DNA of 64,000 bases, taken from contig NC_051100.1 in NCBI RefSeq assembly GCF_901709675.1, forward strand, positions 7,474,786 to 7,538,785. Direction: 5' to 3'. Position numbers and translations under genes: made by a program. Of the stretch, positions 51,146 through 63,045 are shown one piece after another. This DNA comes from Syngnathus acus. Lineage: Eukaryota; Chordata; Actinopteri; Syngnathiformes; Syngnathidae. The notes below the pieces were generated by a model. That model did not search any database. It was not told where the DNA came from and worked only from the letters and a program-made list of their open reading frames with translations. Every line of letters starts with the position of its first letter. Within the stretch, counting starts at the first letter, position 1.

Positions 51146-54100
51146 TTATCGTCGACCCAGCTGCTTCTTGAAGGCCTTTAGGGACTTTGCCATCATTGGC
51201 GCCACCCCTGTGTTGACAAACATGACAAAAGATTATGCAAGCTGCAATAAAATGGGCAGAGTCCGCTATATGGCCTACAGACTCATTAAAACATCCTTAT
51301 TTATATAGGATGACCATGCAATAAAAATACTCTGCTCTTTTTGAGGAGTTGCAACAAACCAACAAAATTCCGTCAAAATACTCATAGGACCCTCACTTGT
51401 TTTCTTGCGAGGGTCTTGTGTGCCGGTGCTGCTGCTGCTGCTACTGTTGTTCTTTGCGGATTCATTGCTCAGTTTTGATCTGCTGTCCTGGGACTTGACA
51501 CTGTGTATAAAAGTTGGCAGAAATGTTGTACTTTTAAGCCAATTTAAAGCATGACCCAGAACCACTAAAGCCTGATAGTTGGCCTAGTCATTTTATGACA
51601 GTTTCTGAAAACACGCACTGATTCTTTTTATTGCTTTGCTAACAGTGGATTTGCGTCTGAACCAATTATGCTATTATGCTACATGACAAGAGTTGCGTAT
51701 AACAAGAAAACCAGTCTCTTAAGCAAGTTTGACATGTTTAAATAATCCAAGGGCGTGTGTATGAAAAATGTGTGGCAAGTGCTCACCGACCATTCATTTT
51801 AGTGCATATATAGTCTACACACTCTGTTCAAATTTGTGGCATAAAGATCAAACCAGATAATTTATAACCTTCTGTTAGAATAACCTATTACGTAACAAAA
51901 TTGGGTTCAAAATTAACCTTCATTGTAACATGTTAAATGGAAGTCAGCACACACAGGCCACCATTCAAAGGCCTCTGATTAACTGCAAATAAAGTTCTGA
52001 AGTTCTCGTAGGTTTTTCCTGACAAACTTCTGGTCTGCTTGGAGCGCATAGATTTATATCCACTTCCTGTCGAAGCGTAGCACAAGACCCATTTGTCTCA
52101 GCATTTACTCAAATTTTTAACTTATGAGTCTTAAATTAGGCCCCTTGAGCTCAGACATTACTATCAGTGTCTCAAATAATTTAGGAGAGTCAACACATAC
52201 TTGCTCCTGGGTTGCTGAGGCTGCTGAACCGCAGTGCCGTGGATTTCTTGTTGGATACGCACGTCTCTCGGTGGCTTAGCAACAGTGTGAATAAATGCCA
52301 TCTTCACTTGCCGGCCTGAACAGAGACGAGAGGAGTGCACGTTAAAATAAAAAAAATTCAAAATCAACAACAGTTGTCTCAAATTTCAACTCTGTGAATG
52401 TTAGTATGGACAAGAATTAAGGGTCTGATGATTTATTTATTTATTTTAAATCTTGCGCACACCTTTAGGTTTCTTGGAATGATCCAAAATGATTTTTTTG
52501 GCTAACGACTGGAACTTTCTTTCCCGCTCCTCAGAAAGTCTGATGTACATTTCTTTCCACGACTCGTACTGCTGAAGTTTGGCATCCTTGAAGTCCCTTT
52601 GGCAGTGGTTCCCCCACAGGTGGTCTGTCACTCCGATGTAGACCTGAAAACACAAACGATAAAGATTCTACACTCCTACTTAAATGTAGAAATATTCTGT
52701 ATATTTGAATCATTTACTATATAGTCAGGAGGTCTGCTCATCGACGGCCCATTAAATGCAACGCGCTGTTTATGAGGTCAGAATGTTAAGCTATTGTTCA
52801 ACCAAAGTGACTAAGACATTGTGGCTTTTATTTCCTCTTGTGTGACAAAAGCAATAAAAGACTGCAGTTAGGAGATTTATGCAGACTACACAGAAGAGGC
52901 GTCTAGTTCTAAGGTCTATTCTAAAATTCTTCTTACCGGATTGCATTCCTCAATACGCAGCAACTGCTCCGGCGTACACCTCTCCAATACCGGCTCAAGG
53001 ATTTCAAACGGGACTCCGCCAGTTTCATAGAGCACTGACAAAAAGAGAAGGATACAAAAAAGCAACAGAATCTCAAAACTTCTATAAAAAAATATGATTA
53101 AAATAATTTAAAAAAATGTTAGGCCTCATTCACAGTTAATGTTGTTTTGCAGCGTGCGGATGCACTGCTGGTACAAGCTCATCATCGTAGGGAGGAAAAC
53201 CGTCTTGGCTCCAGAGTAGACCTGCATTTTTTTATTTAGCCGCTGGCCTGTGAAGAATGTAGAGTCCTCTGGTAGGTCTTCAAAATCAGGCTCCTTCTCA
53301 ACTTAAAAACAAGCAACAAAAATGTAAGGTTTATATATTAGTTAAGTAGAACGCATCATTTTTGGGACGTGCTATATACCTTTCTTCTCAAGGTATTCAA
53401 AACCGGAGGCTTTGTCACATTCCGGTAGAAAGGTAGGTATAGAAATGGAAAGATGGTCCTTTGGAGATTCCAGAAACATCTGAAATCCAAGTTGATCAAA
53501 ATTTAACCAGTTGTTCAAAAGCAAAATGTTTACTTTTCGTGAAAGACCTTTTTGGGAGAAACGGGAATCCTCGGGGACTCGGTGTGTTTGACAGGAGGCA
53601 GCTCCTTTATGACAATATTGATCCTTTTAGATGTTTTCTTTCCTCTGGGGCGATCAAGCTTCTTCGAGACCTCTTGGTCGTAGTTCAAGTACGATTCAAA
53701 AGACATGGATGGCTCCTCCAGTCCACTCTCACTACTTTCTTGCTGTATTTTGGTCTTTTTATTTGAGGGTTCTGAAACGTCATCATGTTCAGACTCGTCT
53801 TTCCTTTCTTTCTGCCGTTTCTTCCTTTTCCTGTTTTGGTCATCAGAGCTACTTGGTGATATGTCCAGTCGAGCATTATTTAAGTTAGGGGACTTCTCTG
53901 AGGGTTTGTCACGGGATGAGAAGGTTTCCGCACAGTCCCGTTGGGGTTTCTTTGATGGCTTTGACTTGTCTTTCTTTCTTTTCAAAGAAGAGCCCCCACA
54001 ATCTAAGCCACTTTTGTGTCTCACTTGTGCCAGACGGTCAGACCTGGATTTACAATCTCCATTTTTCTTGTGCTTGGAAACGGAATAATCACATTTGTCC

Positions 54101-56130
54101 TCGAGAAAAGCATTTTTTAAACTCAAGATGCCATTTCCCAATGTCTTTGAGTCATCTTTGTCACTTGTTTTGCACTTGTCCTTTTTGTTTTTAGGATCAA
54201 GTATTTCCTCAGTATGACATTTTTCAGTCAATTTTTTTAAACCCTTGCAATTATTGTTGAAATCCTCTATTATATGGGCTCCATTTTTTAGGTGATTTTG
54301 GTCACTGATGAACAAATTGTCTGATATGTTTCCATCTTCTGGATCACTGCATTTAGGAGACAAATATACATAACATAATACATTTTGAATTGTATTTTGT
54401 TCAGTTGGGGGAAAAAAAAAAGTCACACACACCTTGTTGACTTCTTGGGGATTAATTTCTTCCAACCTTTGACCAGTGATTTGGCTAATTCTCCTGCTTC
54501 TTTGTGCTTGCGAAAGGAATTCACAGTTCTCCCGATTCCAGTTTCCTAATTCGTAAAGAGCAATCACTAATGAATGGACGATGAAATCAAATTCACATCC
54601 AAACATTGGCCACTTACAGCAAGAACATCTACTGTGATGTCTAGATGGTTGAGCTTCTGTAAGATCTTGAGAACCTGAAATGAAATTTATAAAGAAGTTA
54701 AATGCAATTTAAACATTTAAACCAGAAATATTTTGTTAGTGAACACTAATTTTCATCCGACACACCAAATATGGCATTCTGGGTTTGGATTGACACAGTT
54801 GCTGATTGTGCATTCAAAGTTGAAGCTATGTATGGGAATCTTTCACACCCTCTTACTCCCAGCTATAAATGGACAAGCCCTCTGGCCTTTAACATACATT
54901 ATTTACATTTACACAAAGTGTGCGGCTTTAAGCTAAGCATATTTACATAGTTTAATACCATCTACTTTCAATGTTTCAGTTGTAAAAAGGCCTGGAGATG
55001 TGGAGAATGTCAACTGATAGAAATGGTGGACAACAGTCATAAATTAAACAACTGGCAACTGGCGTAGCAATTTTTAGCAACAAACCACCTCCCATTTACG
55101 TAGCCTGACACCACTAGTGAGGCAGCCACATGCATGGCATTGACTCAACTCCTTACTATTCTTTATAGTAGACAATTTTATGTACTAAGAATTTTTTTCT
55201 GCATTGGACTAAAGTACTTGTATCCATTGAGATGGGTTATTGAGACAATGTTATTACTGTGTATATTCAAATTTTAAGACCTTGATGACGAGTGAGTGGA
55301 TTTTCACGATATCGAAATGAAAACCTAGCTTCGCTTTTAGTCTAAGTTAATAATCATTTATAAATCTAATAAAAAAAGAATGCATAATGGTTACTTGTGG
55401 TTTCCAAGCAACCTCTCTAAAAATTATTAATAAAGGCAATGTAAAATAGGTGCACCGCCTTGCCCTTAGTGATTTGACATTAAAATGTAAATATTACAAA
55501 ATTGTGCACATGATAAAACTTGCCAAATGTTTATAATCAACATTGTTTTGAAAAGGAGAGTGAACGCAAGCAAGCAGTATTGTTATTTATTAGCCAAATA
55601 CATTTTAAAAAGTCATTTTTTTTACATTTTCACCTGGTGGTACCAATATAGACTTTTATTTTGTAAACTGTTACCGTATTTCAAACCAAAAGTTTTCAAT
55701 GAGCTATTCTCGTATTTTAAATTTATATTGTGTGCACTAATTACTTCCGATCTTTTCTTATCCAATTTAAAAACATACACGCACAATATTATTTTTGTTA
55801 TTTTTAAAACAGGTGCGTACATGCATGCCAGAAATGCATTCATACGAACTGTTTATCATTCCATGCTGAGTTAAACGTAATTTCTGGTGCAACAAAATAA
55901 TTTTTCCAACGTTACACGACGCGATGGCTGCGTAGCCTGGTGACGGAGCGTCACTGAACTCATCACGATCAAGTGCTGATACAGTAATAAATGAATGGTG
56001 CGTTTGATGCGGCCTACGTGTAGGAATATAGGAAGAATAAAACGTTCGCTACCGTGGCAGACTGTGGCGAGTCTGATAGCTGAAGTTTGAAGCGTATGAC
56101 TCTCTTCAACACGTCCGAGCTTCCTGCCAT
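51146..56130 (-). CDS. eloa: Elongin A, RNA polymerase II elongation factor subunit
   Basis: Eleven minus-strand coding exons: 56130-56053, 54674-54618, 54545-54433, 54346-53548, 53479-53380, 53301-53134, 53034-52937, 52643-52463, 52315-52201, 51500-51397, 51207-51146; 624 aa, human about 770. Start is [14 protein letters not shown]. Residues 1-85 form the TFIIS N-terminal domain ([39 protein letters not shown]). A long Lys/Ser-rich middle holds [13 protein letters not shown]. Then follow [33 protein letters not shown] (BC-box, elongin B/C binding), the F-box-like DHLWGNHC region, [36 protein letters not shown], and the C-terminal [18 protein letters not shown]. Elongin A with B and C stimulates Pol II elongation and, with CUL5-RBX2, ubiquitinates stalled Pol II. 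It could be the main eloa gene or a fish paralogue; the locus is not syntenic with human ELOA. The exon 4 donor (GTCTTT, 53547) is weak, but it is the only one that keeps frame. Confidence 0.93.
51427..51456 (-). repeat. eloa: AGC codon repeat in elongin A exon 10
   Basis: A short AGT/AGC run encodes six serines (SSSSSS) in the disordered segment before TQDPRKK. It is a coding microsatellite prone to length change. Confidence 0.8.
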
Positions 56131-56254
56131 CCCTGTGCGGCATGTGTGAGCGTGCACACACACCTGACGGACAGGCGACACTAATTATCAGTAACGGAAG
56201 CTGCAACGGCCACTTTAGTTTCCTGTGATAAAGTCCCAGTTACAGTCATATGTG

Positions 56255-56262
56255 TGACGTCA
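56255..56262. promoter_or_regulatory. eloa: Perfect CRE palindrome TGACGTCA
   Basis: TGACGTCA lies 125 bases upstream of the elongin A ATG within a CpG-bearing stretch (GTGACGTCACGTACG). It is the consensus CREB/ATF site. Confidence 0.7.
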
Positions 56263-57339
56263 CGTACGGGGAAGTTGTTTTTATGATGTCATTGTAACAC
56301 TTGATGCACGTGGAATTTGGAATGTTCAATAGTATACACAAACGATATATATTTGTCACAAATGGCTTTAATCCATTTTTGTGATCCTTTCTGTACAACT
56401 ATAAATTACAGCCACTTGATTTATCCTACTTACCAACTGTTGAATAAATGGGGATCATAATTTTTGTTTTGTTTTCCACTGAGGGTCAGCAGTAGTCATT
56501 TAGTTTCTGTCACCCTTGTTCCAATTTTTTGCAAAGATTAAAAACGTTGATTTGTCTATTGTGCAAAATTTCACAAGGAACCCAAAATTGACAATAACCT
56601 TCTATCAACCTTCTCTAAACTAAAACTACTGAATGATCATGCACCACTCCAACCAATGCTCTTCAGGGTTTCAGTGCTTTTTATAAAATTCATTCAATGT
56701 GTCCCACAATGCACCTAAAAAAGATGGACAATGTGTCCAATGATGCACTGTGCTGATACAGACAAATGTTATAGGTTATCGTTTGGGGTTTTGGAGGTAG
56801 GTAGTTTGTGTCTACCCCCTGCTACATGCATTTCACAATGTGTGATTGACATCCACTCCCCAAGAGGAGGAGTTAGTGAGGATTTCTCTTCCAGCGTGGG
56901 TGACTGCTGGTCTCTCTCTCCTGCTCCAGTAAGTGGAGGCACAAGTTTCCTTTCCCCCCCCAGCCTCAACTTCATTCTTCAGGTATTTGGAATTTATTTT
57001 CAAATGTGTAAAGTTCATGCTTGTCATGTTTAATGTATATTATAACTTGGTGAATATTGAGATGGTGAAAAACATATTGCTTGCCCTTTAATTTCCGCTT
57101 CGGTGGTTATACGCCATGCCTGAAGTTGTCGAACCACTTAATTTCTGTATTTTTCTTATAGTGACATACTGACAGCATGCTAGGTGAATTGTGTTAATTC
57201 ATTGTTCTTAAGCGTTTTTTAAAATTGTGCTGACTAAAAAGTAATTCAATACAAGTTACAACTAGTAGTAGTTTCAATTCTATATTAAACCAAAATAGTT
57301 TGAGAGCACACAAGGCCCGGCTGCTGATGCCTCAAAGTC

Positions 57340-57347
57340 TATAAAAG
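57340..57347 (+). promoter_or_regulatory. klhl31: TATA box of klhl31 (TATAAAAG)
   Basis: TATAAAAG sits in CpG-poor sequence about 300 bases before the klhl31 start codon. Transcription would begin near 57370. An acceptor (TTTTCAAAAG) at 57621 just before the coding exon implies a non-coding first exon; its donor was not fixed. Confidence 0.65.
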
Positions 57348-57649
57348 GAACATCAGCGGTGAGCTGTTTCCAGTGTGTGCTATTCCTGGACATACGACTG
57401 ATAAAATGTGACAGATGCAACGAGGGCAGTTTCAAAAGTGTCAGTCCCCACTAGTGCCTAAAGATACTTTTCCAAGGAGCGACTTGAGTATTTTACCATG
57501 TTCACTTTGAGACTGGGCCAGAGAGATAATGGTCAGTGATAATTTGTTTTTGGTCATTCAAATTTAAAGCATAAACGTTGTTTTGTCCAAATGTGACAAG
57601 TTGTGTTTATATTTTCAAAAGGTCTGGGTTGTACTCTGCTACCTCAGCC

Positions 57650-59644
57650 ATGGCCCCCAAAAAGAACAAGACGACCAAGAAGAATAAAGGAGACATCAAT
57701 GAGATGACAATCATGGTTGAGGACAGCCCTGTCAACAAGATCAACGGGCTGAACACACTGTTGGAGGGTGGCAATGGCTTCAGCTGCATTTCAACCGAGG
57801 TTACAGATTCTGTGTATGCCCCTAACCTTCTGGAGGGTCTGAGCACCATGAGGAACGACAATTTCCTCTGTGATTTAACGGTTGCCACCAAGTCAAAGTC
57901 CTTCGATGTCCATAAGGTTGTCATGGCCTCTTGCAGTGAGTACATACGCAACATCTTGAAAAAGGATTCGACCCTGCAGAAGATCGACTTGAATGACCTC
58001 TCACCGGTGGGTCTTGCCACAAGCATCACGTACGCGTACTCTGGAAAGCTCACCTTGTCGCTCTACAGCATCGGCAGCACCATCGCCGCGGCCATGCTCC
58101 TTCAGATCGGCACTTTAGTGAAGATGTGCAGTGACTTCCTCATGCAGGAGCTCAGCGTTGAGAACTGCATGTATGTTGCCAACATCGCAGATGCCTACGC
58201 TCTCAAAGAAACCAAGGCGGCGGCGCAGAAGTACATGCGAGAGAACTTCATTGAGTTCTCAGAGATGGAGCAGTTCCTGAAGCTCACCTACGAGCAGATC
58301 AGCGACTTCCTCTCGGATGATTCCCTGCAGCTTCCCTCCGAGGTCACAGCCTTCCAGATCGCCATGAAGTGGTTGGACTTTGACGAGAAGAGGTTAAAGT
58401 ACGCCGCCGATCTCTTAACTCACATTCGCTTCGGCACCATCTCCGCCCAAGACTTGGTTAACCACATCCAGAGTGTGCCGAGAATGATGCAAGACCATGA
58501 GTGTCACCGTCTCCTCGTGGATGCCATGAACTATCACCTGCTGCCATACCAACAGAATATCCTTCAGTCCCGTAGAACCAAGGTGCGCGGCGGCCTCAAG
58601 GTGATACTCACGATCGGAGGACGCCCCGCCTTGACGGAGAAATCACTCAGCAAGGACGTCCTCTACAGGGACATGGACAATGTGTGGAATCGGTTGACAG
58701 AAATGCCAGCAAAGAGCTTTAATCAGTGCGTGGCAGTGATGGATGGCTTCCTATATGCGGCAGGGGGTGAGGACCAGAATGACGCACGGAACCAGGCTAA
58801 GCATGCCGTCAGTAACTTCTGCAGGTAAAAAACCAATCTCTTATATCACCATTTGTCACGAGGGTTTGTTTAGTCTTTGAAAGTATTAACCACCTTGACA
58901 TTCTTAAGGTATGACCCCCGCTTCAACACCTGGATTCATCTCAACAACATGATTCAACGGCGCACCCACTTCAGTCTCAGCACCTTCAACGGCCTTTTGT
59001 TCGCTGTCGGCGGGCGTAACACCGACGGTGTTCAGGCATCGGTGGAGTGCTATGTGCCGTCTTCCAACCAGTGGCAGATGAAAGCCCCCATGGAGGTGCC
59101 CCGCTGCTGTCACGCCAGCTCAGTCATTCACGGAAAGATCCTCGTTTCAGGAGGTTACATCAACAATGCCTACTCCAGGGCCGTGTGCTCTTATGACCCA
59201 TCCACTGACTGCTGGCAAGATAAGAGCAGTCTGAGCTCGCCTCGTGGTTGGCACTGCGCTGCCACGGTAGGAGATCGCGCCTACGTCATCGGTGGCAGTC
59301 AGCTCGGGGGTCGTGGGGAAAGGGTGGATGTGCTGCCCGTAGAGTGCTACAACCCTCACACCGGGCAGTGGAGCTACTGCGCTCCTCTTCACACCGGCGT
59401 AAGCACGGCCGGCATTGCCGTTTTGAACAGCAACGTATATGTCCTTGGGGGTTGGAATGAGGGTGAGAAGAAGTACAAGAAGTGCATTCAGGTGTACAAC
59501 GCCGACATCAATGAATGGACCGAGGACGACGAGTTGCCAGAAGCTACGGTTGGCATTTCGTGCTGCGTCGTCAACATCCCCACCCGAAAAACAACACGAG
59601 AGTCTAGAGCCAGCTCAGTCTCATCTGCGCCAGTCAGTATATAA
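57650..59644 (+). CDS. klhl31: KLHL31, muscle BTB-Kelch protein
   Basis: Two coding exons, 57650-58824 and 58909-59644 (GT-AG; the Arg codon is split), give 636 aa, human about 634. The start is the Met of [20 protein letters not shown], which matches the conserved N-terminus; an upstream in-frame Met at 57578 lies before the splice acceptor and is not used. Domains: BTB about 70-175 ([20 protein letters not shown]), BACK about 180-285 ([16 protein letters not shown]), then six Kelch repeats with GG pairs ([58 protein letters not shown]). The C-terminus [15 protein letters not shown] is conserved. KLHL31 is a sarcomeric CUL3 adaptor needed for skeletal muscle integrity; known work links it to filamin-C turnover. 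Codon use is strongly GC-rich at third positions compared with flanks. Confidence 0.98.
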
Positions 59645-61899
59645 GCAGTCAAATCCTTACAACAATGTAGTTTACATGCTTCCTGGCCTCAGGTTGTCTG
59701 TTACGTAAGCCTTGGATCTCATAACTCCCTGTGGTGAGCACTTGAAAGGTTTTTAATGGAGTCTTTAAAGCTAATAAAGGAGCAAATAAAGTGTTAACTG
59801 AGACATTTAAAGTTACAATTTGGCGGCTGGATGGATGGTTATATTTGGTATCATTAGGTATTCATTACGTTTATGATGCAGACAAACTGGTCATAGCGAT
59901 ATCCATCACAATAGTTTGCTTTTTATTAGGCAGTTATTTTTTCAAAGGGGCCAATACAGACATTAGCATTTAATTTGCCTTCATTCTGTCACATATAAAG
60001 AATCTTTCACTGAAATTAAAGTTACAATGTGAAGAAATTTGTTTGTCTCTATTTACCCAACACCATGACAATCATACTGTACATGTGTTCACATCGCTAA
60101 TATTTATTTCAAAAGAAAGTTTAGGGGGACTACTACTCTGACTTTCAGATACTTGAACAGCATAAGTAGTTGGAATTAATGTTGGAATAACGCCTACCAG
60201 GCGTAGGTGTTTGCGATGGAGTGTTTTAGGCAATTTCACAAACACTAACTAGTGGGGGGACGGGGGAGACCAGGCTCTCCTGGCAAATGTTGTAAGGATG
60301 AGGAATGAATGTCTTGAGGAAAATGTAAAAAGTATATCTGTGTATTGTAACTGGAGACAAATATTTCTGCCTGAGCTGTCTTGGGAGTTTATAATATTTC
60401 CCTCACTGCTCATGATATTTTTGTTTTGTTTTTAAATTAAAGAAGTTCACAGAACTGTTGTCTTCATTTATTAAAACGGATATTTATTTAAACAGCATTC
60501 TTATTACTTGGATTATCTACAAGTAGTTCCATCGACCCAACATTTCTGTTATGTTTTGGATCATAATCGACTGAGATCAAATTTTCAATATCACCGTTTT
60601 TTTTGTCAAATATAAATACGTAAACCCATCTGAGACATTTTGGAGTGTTACTGGTAGCTGCAAACTATCCCAACTGGCCTCCAGCCACAGGTAGACGACA
60701 CCCAGGACTTGTTGTCAATCATGCAGTTTTGCATGTTTGCAAACTTTGACGCATTTATGCAAAAGATTATTTACAATTCTCTGCTCTTTCAAACATTATG
60801 TCATGCTGATCAAAATACATAACAATGATTCTCTTTTGAATTGTCTAAAACCCCCTCAATATTTTGGCGTTCATCTTATGGTGTAAATCTTGACACGTAA
60901 AATTAACCAGTTTTCTGAAAAACATATGTTTGAGTATATTTGAGTCATCTGTCTTAAGAGTTTTAACTGAGCTTGCTTATTTTTAAGCCCCACCCCTTCC
61001 TCTTGAGTAAGCATTACTGCTCTCTTCCATTTTCGATAAGCATTAGCTAAGATTTTTCTTGAACATTTGTGTCATACATTTTTGGGGTATATTATTACAA
61101 GAGTTCCTCTGAGCTTTGTTTTCAGAATGTCATGGCACACTGAAACAAATGCTCTTGGGTCAGGGGATGTATGCTATATGAGATCCTGGTCTAGTTCCTA
61201 AATGCGTATGCTTTGTTGACATAAAACTAAACCAGCTTTGCTTTATCTAGCTTCATTGAACAAGAAGTATATGTGCATTTAAAAAGGAGTGCAATACTTA
61301 TCAAAGTTGAGCAAAAAACAAAAGTATGTAGTAACAACAGTATGTTCTATTATTTATCTCACTATTTTCTATGCTGCCTCTTAATCCTATCTCAAATGAC
61401 TTTGGGTGGGAAGCTGGGTACAAACTGCACTGGTTGCTACCTAATTGCAGGGCAATTCATTCTGTTATTAAATAAACCACAGTGGTATTTGGGTCAGATG
61501 TTTTCTCAGCACTTTACAGGTACAATATGCCTCTGAATCTTTGCTGTGTCATGCTTTGTTTGCTTTGTCTTCCAGACAGATTCCAACAATAAGGGGGAAA
61601 ACAAAATATTTACTTTATTATTAATCATAGATTATCTTTCTAACACTGAAGAAACAAACCTCAAAATGTAAAAAAAAAAATCTTACTTTTTTTTAAAAAG
61701 CAAAGCAAAGCAAAATTTAGGACTCCGTTTAATATTCGTTTTTAATCAAAATCCTGAGACATTTCCAGTTTATAATAACAGTATAGTAATAGTATAATAA
61801 CAGCTACTATTATGTTATTTTTACCATGATCATTTATTTATTTGACTTTTATTTGTATTACTTTTCAATATTCTTTCCGAGGGTAGCTTTTTGAATAAA
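59645..61899. other. klhl31 3' UTR and klhl31-gclc intergenic region
   Basis: Two AATAAA signals (about 59774-59790) lie 130-145 bases past the klhl31 stop, and ATTAAA variants occur near 60017 and 60435. Degenerate dispersed repeat fragments are near 60665-60725 and 61386-61455. No gene is recognised. Confidence 0.55.
61386..61455. repeat. Upper portion of the teleost dispersed repeat, degenerate
   Basis: The order ATCCTATCTCAAATGACTTT, GGGTGGGAAGCTGGGTACAA and ACCTAATTGCAGGGCAATTC follows the familiar 'TATCCCAGCTGACTTTGGGC ... GGTACACCCTGGAC ... CAATCGCAGGGC' wording of the repeat at 10.4 kb. Confidence 0.55.
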
Positions 61900-61909
61900 T
61901 GCTGAGTCA
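61900..61909 (-). promoter_or_regulatory. gclc: Antioxidant response element upstream of gclc
   Basis: TGCTGAGTCA on the plus strand is TGACTCAGCA on the minus strand, matching the NRF2/small-MAF core TGACNNNGC. It is about 470 bases before the gclc ATG. Human GCLC is a classic NRF2 target with an ARE of the form TGACTCAGC, so a role in oxidative-stress induction is likely. Confidence 0.65.
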
Positions 61910-62371
61910 TAGTGACGCCTTACATGAGTGGGGGGGGGGGCGTCCGTTAAATACGACACTGTTGAAGTGGGTTGGTTCCGTAACAACGGCAAAATTGGTT
62001 CAACCCACAAGACAAATGCAAGTGCATATTTAAAAACGAGCAGGCAAGTGAGAGTTAGCCACAAAGTGCTTTCGCCGAGCATCGTTGCATCTACAGCGTT
62101 TCTTTTGGCTAAGGAGACACTAGCAAGTAATGAGCAAGAGCCATTTTTTGCCTCTTCTGGGGGACAATTTTTAAGTCCAAAACAGGGTAATCTAATTGAA
62201 AAACACTGTCCCGAAGAGTAAATTAAGGATCATCCCGCCGGTGTCGTTTCCGAGTGTGCGACTCTATGCCAGCTGGTCACAAGTTAGACTGACCAAGCTA
62301 GCTAGCACTCGGAGTGAGTTAGCAGAAGAAGGCAAGCGGCCGTCGTCTCACCCTGACCGAGTGTCTGCGAG

Positions 62372-63045
62372 ATGGGCTTACTGACTCAAGGATCCCCGCT
62401 GAACTGGGAAAATACCAAGAAGTATGCGGATTACATCCGAGCACACGGCATAATTCAATTTCTCAACATTTACAACAATTTAAAGGACCGACAGAAGGAT
62501 GTACTCAAATGGGGCGATGAGGTAAAACTCTTTCTTTCATTTAGAGAACTGTTGATTTGGCTTCATTGTTTTGGGGACGTATTTTCCTGACGCACTGACA
62601 AGTCATGATTTAAACATTAAGCCATGTGAGCAAAACTATTAAAACTAACTCAAGACTAAAACTAGCTCAAATCAATAAAAGCATGCAAGCTGTCGTTGTC
62701 GTCACTAACTTTGATCCGTCATGTGGAATGTGATTTCAAACAATGTGGAATGCTGTTGTTATAGATGAAGCCCTTTTTGAGACAGAGGGATTACAAGTGG
62801 AGCTTGTTCAAAAGTCAAGGAAATGCACACACACTCATGAGTTATCATAGTTTGACAGGTGGAGCAAAGAATATGAATGTATTGTCATGCAGCATTGCTC
62901 AGAATTGTCTGATTAATTTGTATTATTTGTAGGTGGAATACATGTTGGTGGAACTGGATGACAAGGGTGAAAAGGTTCGACTGGTGTTGAATAGCGGTGA
63001 CGTTTTAGATACCCTCCAAGGCCAAGGTGAAAAGATCAATCCCAA
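62372..63045 (+). CDS. gclc: GCLC, glutamate-cysteine ligase catalytic subunit (5' exons only)
   Basis: Exons 62372-62521 (50 codons) and 62933-63045 (phase 2 end), GT-AG; the gene continues beyond the window. The protein begins MGLLTQGSPLNWENTKKYAD, then HGIIQFLNIYNNLKDRQKDV, LKWGDEVEYMLVELDDKGEK, VRLVLNSGDVLDTLQGQGEK, a near match to human GCLC through this region. The enzyme joins glutamate and cysteine in an ATP-dependent, rate-limiting first step of glutathione synthesis in the cytosol, with modifier subunit GCLM. The Glu in DEVEYM belongs to the metal/ATP-binding site as I recall. No TATA box is visible; an ARE lies upstream. Confidence 0.97.

Larger units (their letters stand above)
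56131..57649. promoter_or_regulatory. Divergent interval between elongin A and klhl31
   Basis: The two genes are head to head 1.5 kb apart. The elongin A side is CpG-containing and bears a perfect CRE palindrome at 56255-56262. The klhl31 side has a TATA box at 57340-57347. Together these suggest a housekeeping-type promoter facing a focused tissue-specific one. The middle, about 56300-57300, shows no recognisable gene. Confidence 0.6.

Noticed and set aside
53631-54194. Plus-strand Ser/Phe/Leu-rich frames under elongin A
   Set aside because: Complement of the Lys/Ser-rich exon 4 of elongin A; composition artefact.
57607-58053. 148-codon minus-strand frame under klhl31
   Set aside because: Antisense shadow of the GC3-rich klhl31 coding exon.
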